In this document: piece by piece, positions 59,819-64,000 of the stretch
How positions within the stretch are numbered: the first letter of the stretch is position 1
Layout of the letters: each line of letters starts with the position of its first letter
Source: Amphiura filiformis
Taxonomy: Eukaryota > Echinodermata > Ophiuroidea > Amphilepidida > Amphiuridae
Direction: 5' to 3'
NCBI RefSeq assembly: GCF_039555335.1
Contig: NC_092628.1
Coordinates: 57,957,547 to 58,021,546 of the forward strand
Length of the DNA: 64,000 nt
The notes under the pieces: model-generated
The model's database searches: none
What the model was told of the DNA's origin: nothing
Seen by the model: the letters and a program-made list of their open reading frames with translations, nothing else
Translations under genes and position numbers: made by a program

Positions 59819-61197
59819 CCCATATCAAAAAATGAGACCTTTTCGGATAACTTCCCGATAGTCACCGGGTAGACACCGGCAAATTTCACATGCAAATTAG
59901 ATAGGTAGCGGGTGACTACCCGATAAATTTTTGGGAAACAATAGTGGATACCTTTTAGGTAATAACTACCGGATGACTACCCGATGACTGTTTTGGGAAA
60001 CTAGCGGGTAACCACCCGATGACTTTTTGGGGAACTAGCGGATAACTACCCGATAACTTTTCGGGGACCTAGCGGATAACTTTTGGTGACGATATACCTG
60101 GTGACCTCTTTGGAGACTTCCTGTTGACCTTTTGGGGAATGCAGAAATACAAATTCATGAGTATGCACAAATTTATTAGGCAATTTAGCTTATTATTTGA
60201 ATTGTAGATTTTGGAGAAATATAACTCTGCAGTCATGGCAGTTGAGCTTGTGCTATCTTGCTTTAAGAAACTTGAAAGTGTACAATGTAATTTTAAATAT
60301 TCCTGATTTAATTTAATTGGTTCACCTTTATAAGGTGCATACCTTTCAATTAATGTACAACCACATTGATATGATATCAGCATATACATGTATTACAGAC
60401 CTAAATGTGATCACATCACTGACACGTCCAGCATAATAATTTTCATATCAAATATTATAATTTATTTACAACAAATAGCTTAACATAAAGCTGATCAGTT
60501 AATTGACACATTAGCTGATGATTAGTAATTTAATTGACATTAATTTACTATCAAAATCATGTATGATTTACTAGAAAAGATATAAACTAAAACATTCAAA
60601 TGTGTCATATTAGGTACATCAGTGTATAAAGACTGCATCAATACAAATCATTTCATACAAATTTTCCTACCTGCATTGTCATATGAAATCAAGCATTCAA
60701 TGCTTTCTAATTCCTACAGCATGTTCCAGATTAATTAGTAAACATCTTGTTATGTCCTACATGTAAAGCTATGTAAATCCATACATTTTGGACCACAAAT
60801 AACTTGAATATTCTGCACAAATATATTCCAACTGCCAACAGCTAGCTACTCCATTATTTGAATTCATTCAGTGACCTTTGACCATATACCCACCCACGCA
60901 TTCTTAAGATGCTTAATGCTATTTTCAAGGTCAAATTAAAAGCAGATAACTACCGGGTAACTCCTGCAAAGAATATAAGTTTCTGGGAACCTTCTGGGTA
61001 ACTCATTTGAAATATTTGAGTTTTTGGGAGACTTCCGGATGTCTACCCGAAAACTTTTGGATAACTTCATTAGGTATCCGCAAGGTATCCGCTAGCGGGC
61101 ATTTTCGGATAACTCTGGAAAAGGTACCCGAAAGGTTTCTGATGACCACCGAATGGTCATCGGGTGGTCACCGGGAAACTTTTCTTTTTGCTATGGG
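59819..61197. mobile_element. Non-autonomous inverted-repeat element in gene D intron, 1.38 kb
   Basis: The ends CCCATATCAAAAA and the inverse of CCCATAGCAAAAA face each other, flanked by TT on both sides. Both flanks inside carry many GGATAACTACCCG/CGGGTAGTTATCC-type repeats in opposite orientation. The middle is AT-rich and unremarkable. B has the empty site (GTTATTACCATTCAAAC). Confidence 0.8.
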
Positions 61198-61344
61198 TTA
61201 CCATTCAAACTAGTGGGGACTTTGTCATGTGTTTATTTTGACCAGAGAAAGAATGGATAAAACAGTTAACATTAATCAACAAATGATACTTTTGTTTGAT
61301 CGTTGTACTACTCATTGAATGCACTAGGGAAAAATCTAACAAAT

Positions 61345-63010
61345 GTGTTACATACATACATACATAAAGGTGATTTAAGGCGCTTATGCAAAAAATTGAT
61401 CTAAACGCACAAAACTACATTACCAACAACAAACAATAACCTACCAGCCAGTAGAAAACAAGAAAAGTCAATGTAAAGACAAAATGAAAAATACTAAAAA
61501 TTGTACAAGTGAGTTTTCAGCAGCTTTTTGAATTGTGTGAGAGAAGAAGCTTCCCGTACGTTCCGTGGCAGGCTGTTCCAGATGGACGGTCCAGCAGCTG
61601 TAAATGACTTATCACCACAGGTTAACTTGCACATGGGAATGTTTAGGAGAGTTCTGTCCAGGGCAGATCTTGTAACAGGGCCACTGGACGGTGTTGGCTT
61701 AAGACTAATTGAATCGATGAGGTATCGCGGAGCAGAGTCCGTCAGGCACTTATAAATCAGAAGACAGAGTTTGAATTGGATGCGGTTGCTAATCGGAAGC
61801 CAATGAAGATTGTTCATGAGAGGTTTTGGATCAGTACGTCTAGGGACGGAGAAAATTAGCTTGGATGCTTTGTGTTGAAGGGATTGAAGGCGGCGAAGAT
61901 CTTGAGACTTGAGTCCATAGAGAAGGCTGTTACCATAGTCCAAACGCGAAAGTATAAGGGCCCGGACAACATGATGTTTAGTGTCCGTATCCAAATGATG
62001 CTGTATTCTTCTGATGTTGCGAAGCTGGAGGTTGACAGAGGAAACGATGGAGTTCACCTGTTTTGTCATAGACATATGACTGTCAAAAATCACCCCAAGG
62101 TTACGCACATTTGGAGATGGTTTTATAATGCTTTGGCCAACTTTGAGTTCAAGATTCGGAATCTTTTGAAGGCGATAATGGGATCCAGCAATGAAAAATT
62201 CTGTTTTGTCACTGTTCAGTTTAAGTTTATTTATATTCATCCAGTTTTGCAGTTCGTGGATACAGGCTTCAAGTGTTTGTAACGCCTTCTCAGCAGCACC
62301 CGGGATGTTAGGACAAAAGGAAACATACAATTGTGTATAGTCTGCATATATATGAAATGAGACATTATGTTTACGAATTATGTCCCCCACTGGCAAGGTA
62401 TAAATAACAAACATCATTGGCCCAATCACAGAACCCTGTGGAACACCAAATACAAGAGGGCTTGAATTGGAAACACAACCATCAATAAATACACGACTAC
62501 TTCTACAATTAAGATATGTACGAACCCATTGCAATGCATTACCAGACAAACCAATTCTATCCTGTAAACGTTTGAGCATGATACCATGGTCGATGGTATC
62601 GAATGCCGCAGACAGATCTAAAAGTGCAAGAAGGACAACTTCCCCGCTGTCTACGGCATTCAACACATCACTTTTCACCTTTAAGAGAGCGGTTTCAGTA
62701 CTTGTGTTGGCTTTGTAAGCCGATTGATAGATTTCACCTAAATTACAGTCATTGATATGATTTGTTATTTGCTGAGTTACAACCTTTTCAGTGAGTTTGG
62801 ATATAAAAGACACATTTGATACCGGTCTGTAATTTTTAAGTTCATCATGATCAAGAGAAGATTTCTTAATGATAAGAGATATAACAGCTTTTCCAAGAGG
62901 TTCTGGGAAAATACCAGATGAGAGAGACACATTAATGATATGAGTAATTGATGGAATAAAACGCTCAATGTGGAATAAAACGCTCAATGTGGTCTTTCAT
63001 CAACCAAGTA
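61345..63010 (-). mobile_element. CR1/L2-like LINE, 497-residue reverse transcriptase frame
   Basis: The minus frame 62987-61494 reads ELKNYRPVSNVSFISKLTEK, LLDLSAAFDTIDHGIML, FGVPQGSVIGPMMFVIYTLP and, at the catalytic box, HIYADYTQLY: the second Asp of YADD is Tyr. It ends APRYLIDSIS, AAGPSIWNSLPRNVREASSL, KTHLYNF. The endonuclease part is missing. The 3' end has CATA microsatellite (61353-61367). It is the best preserved LINE of the window. Confidence 0.92.
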
Positions 63011-63103
63011 GGAAACTAAAAAAAAACTAAAAAAAACAAATAAATTATTTAAAAAGAATAAATGAGAAAACAAATATTCTGAACATTTCGCGGAATATAT
63101 ATG

Positions 63104-63615
63104 TACACCAGGCACAAAAAGAAATTCGTCAGTTATAGTCATCTTTGCTGTTCAACAACCTCATAATTTTGTATTATTCTGAAATATACATTTTGTTAAT
63201 TGGACTTTGTTTTCTCATTTGACACCTGTTTTCTCATTTGACACCTTGTTCGTGAAAATCGAGCGAGAATTGACCAAGATATGCGCCTCCAAATCATCAA
63301 ACCCCAAAATCAAAAGTTGCAATTTTAACGATTGAATTGTGCCTGTTATCATGGTTATATTGTGTGCTTTATTGATGGGCCCGTGGTGCTCGTGTGAAAT
63401 ACGATGCGTTCCCATTGAAATTGCAACTTTTGATTTTGGGGTTTGACGGTTTGGAGGCGCATATCTTGGTCAATTCTTGTTCGATTTTCACGAACAGGGT
63501 GTCAAATGAGAAAGCAAAGTCCAAATAAACAAAATGTATATTCCAGAATAATTCAAAATTATCAGGTTGTTGAACAGCAAGGATGACTATACTGACGAGT
63601 TCTGTGCCCGGTGTA
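63104..63615. mobile_element. Long palindrome MITE before gene D FN3-2
   Basis: Arms of about 220 bp (left TACACCAGGCACA, right TGTGCCCGGTGTA) pair about a centre near 63355. Contains GGAGGCGCATATCTTGGTCA and its inverse. It ends 42 bp before the FN3-2 acceptor. B has an uninterrupted GGAATATATATGTATACG. Confidence 0.85.
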
Positions 63616-63657
63616 TATATACGAAGCATATAACTCTTTCGTTTCTGTTATGAACAG

Positions 63658-63966
63658 TACCAAGTGCAAGACCGATTGTCAGTCCTCATGATTCATCTAC
63701 AACACATATAGATTTTTATTGGTATGAGATACGATGTGGCAATAGACATGGTAACATTACAGGTTATGTGTACTCTTTGACGTATACGATTGATGGTCTT
63801 CCTGTCAGCGATGCAGTGTTCACACCAATTACGTTTTCAAGCATTCAGCTACCTGGTGTGCGTATTACTGGTCTTAGTTGTGATATGCAGTATACATTTA
63901 ACGCCGCATGGAAGAACAACGCAGGAACAGGAATGAGAGCTAGTGTAATCGTGACTACCTCAAAAG
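63658..63966 (+). CDS. Gene D FN3-2 exon
   Basis: It is 309 bp, phase 1-1, open. It reads VPSARPIVSPHD, FYWYEIRCGNRHGNITGYVY and LSCDMQYTFNAAWKNNAGTG. The loop is FSSIQLPGVR. No 10-bp duplication. Confidence 0.9.
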
Positions 63967-64000
63967 GTTAGTTTTTGTCACATCTTGATCAAAATAATTG

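Larger units (their letters stand above)
58758..63966 (+). other. Gene D: FN3 receptor gene, 5' part, runs off right edge
   Basis: Signal 58758-58821, FN3-1 59202-59558 and FN3-2 63658-63966 join in frame. FN3-3 onward must lie to the right. Intron 2 is swollen to 4.1 kb by three insertions (59819-61197, 61345-63010, 63104-63615). The signal exon and flanking intron are almost identical to C, so C and D are the closest pair at the 5' end. Confidence 0.85.

Overview
The window is metazoan nuclear DNA with short exons, GT-AG introns and dense transposon and minisatellite content. The many copies of the palindrome TAGGCCTA and the LINE and fold-back repeat load suggest a marine deuterostome. An echinoderm or other ambulacrarian is my best guess, but species cannot be settled from sequence alone.

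Left part (about 1-8 kb): the 5' half of a minus-strand gene for an acyl-CoA synthetase that reads like ACSF2. Four coding exons join in frame from a start at 7977 down to 3801, and the rest lies off the left edge. Its introns hold a CR1/L2-like LINE, a mariner-type element with TA flanks, and G-rich fold-back elements. 8.8-11.1 kb shows no gene.

Main part (11-64 kb): a tandem array of four paralogous plus-strand genes, called A, B, C and D here. Each encodes a type I membrane protein: signal peptide, four fibronectin type III (FN3) domains, a Ser/Thr-rich stalk, one membrane helix and a tyrosine-rich tail of about 103 residues. Every extracellular exon is phase 1-1, so exons can be lost or repeated without breaking the frame. 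B (630 aa) and C (621 aa) look intact. D runs off the right edge. A carries its FN3-2 exon four times in about 1.117-kb tandem units, and all four copies share a 10-bp duplication that shifts the frame. The tail of B and C has two YxxL motifs spaced 12 and 10 residues apart, which fits the ITAM pattern; A has YxxL then YxxV. No known family assignment beyond FN3 is claimed.

A minisatellite of 41-bp units, each holding a short hairpin (GCTATCT-ACTAA-AGATAGC), lies upstream of every gene in the array. The duplication unit is thus minisatellite, promoter block with a TATA-like box, eight coding exons, then a 3' flank with AAATC and ATC microsatellites. Because the paralogs serve as empty sites for one another, many insertions can be bounded: a hAT-type element with perfect 8-bp target duplication in C, an element between TTAA sites in A, a fold-back element 23 bp before a splice acceptor in B, large palindromes in C and D, and a LINE shared by A, B and C that predates their split.
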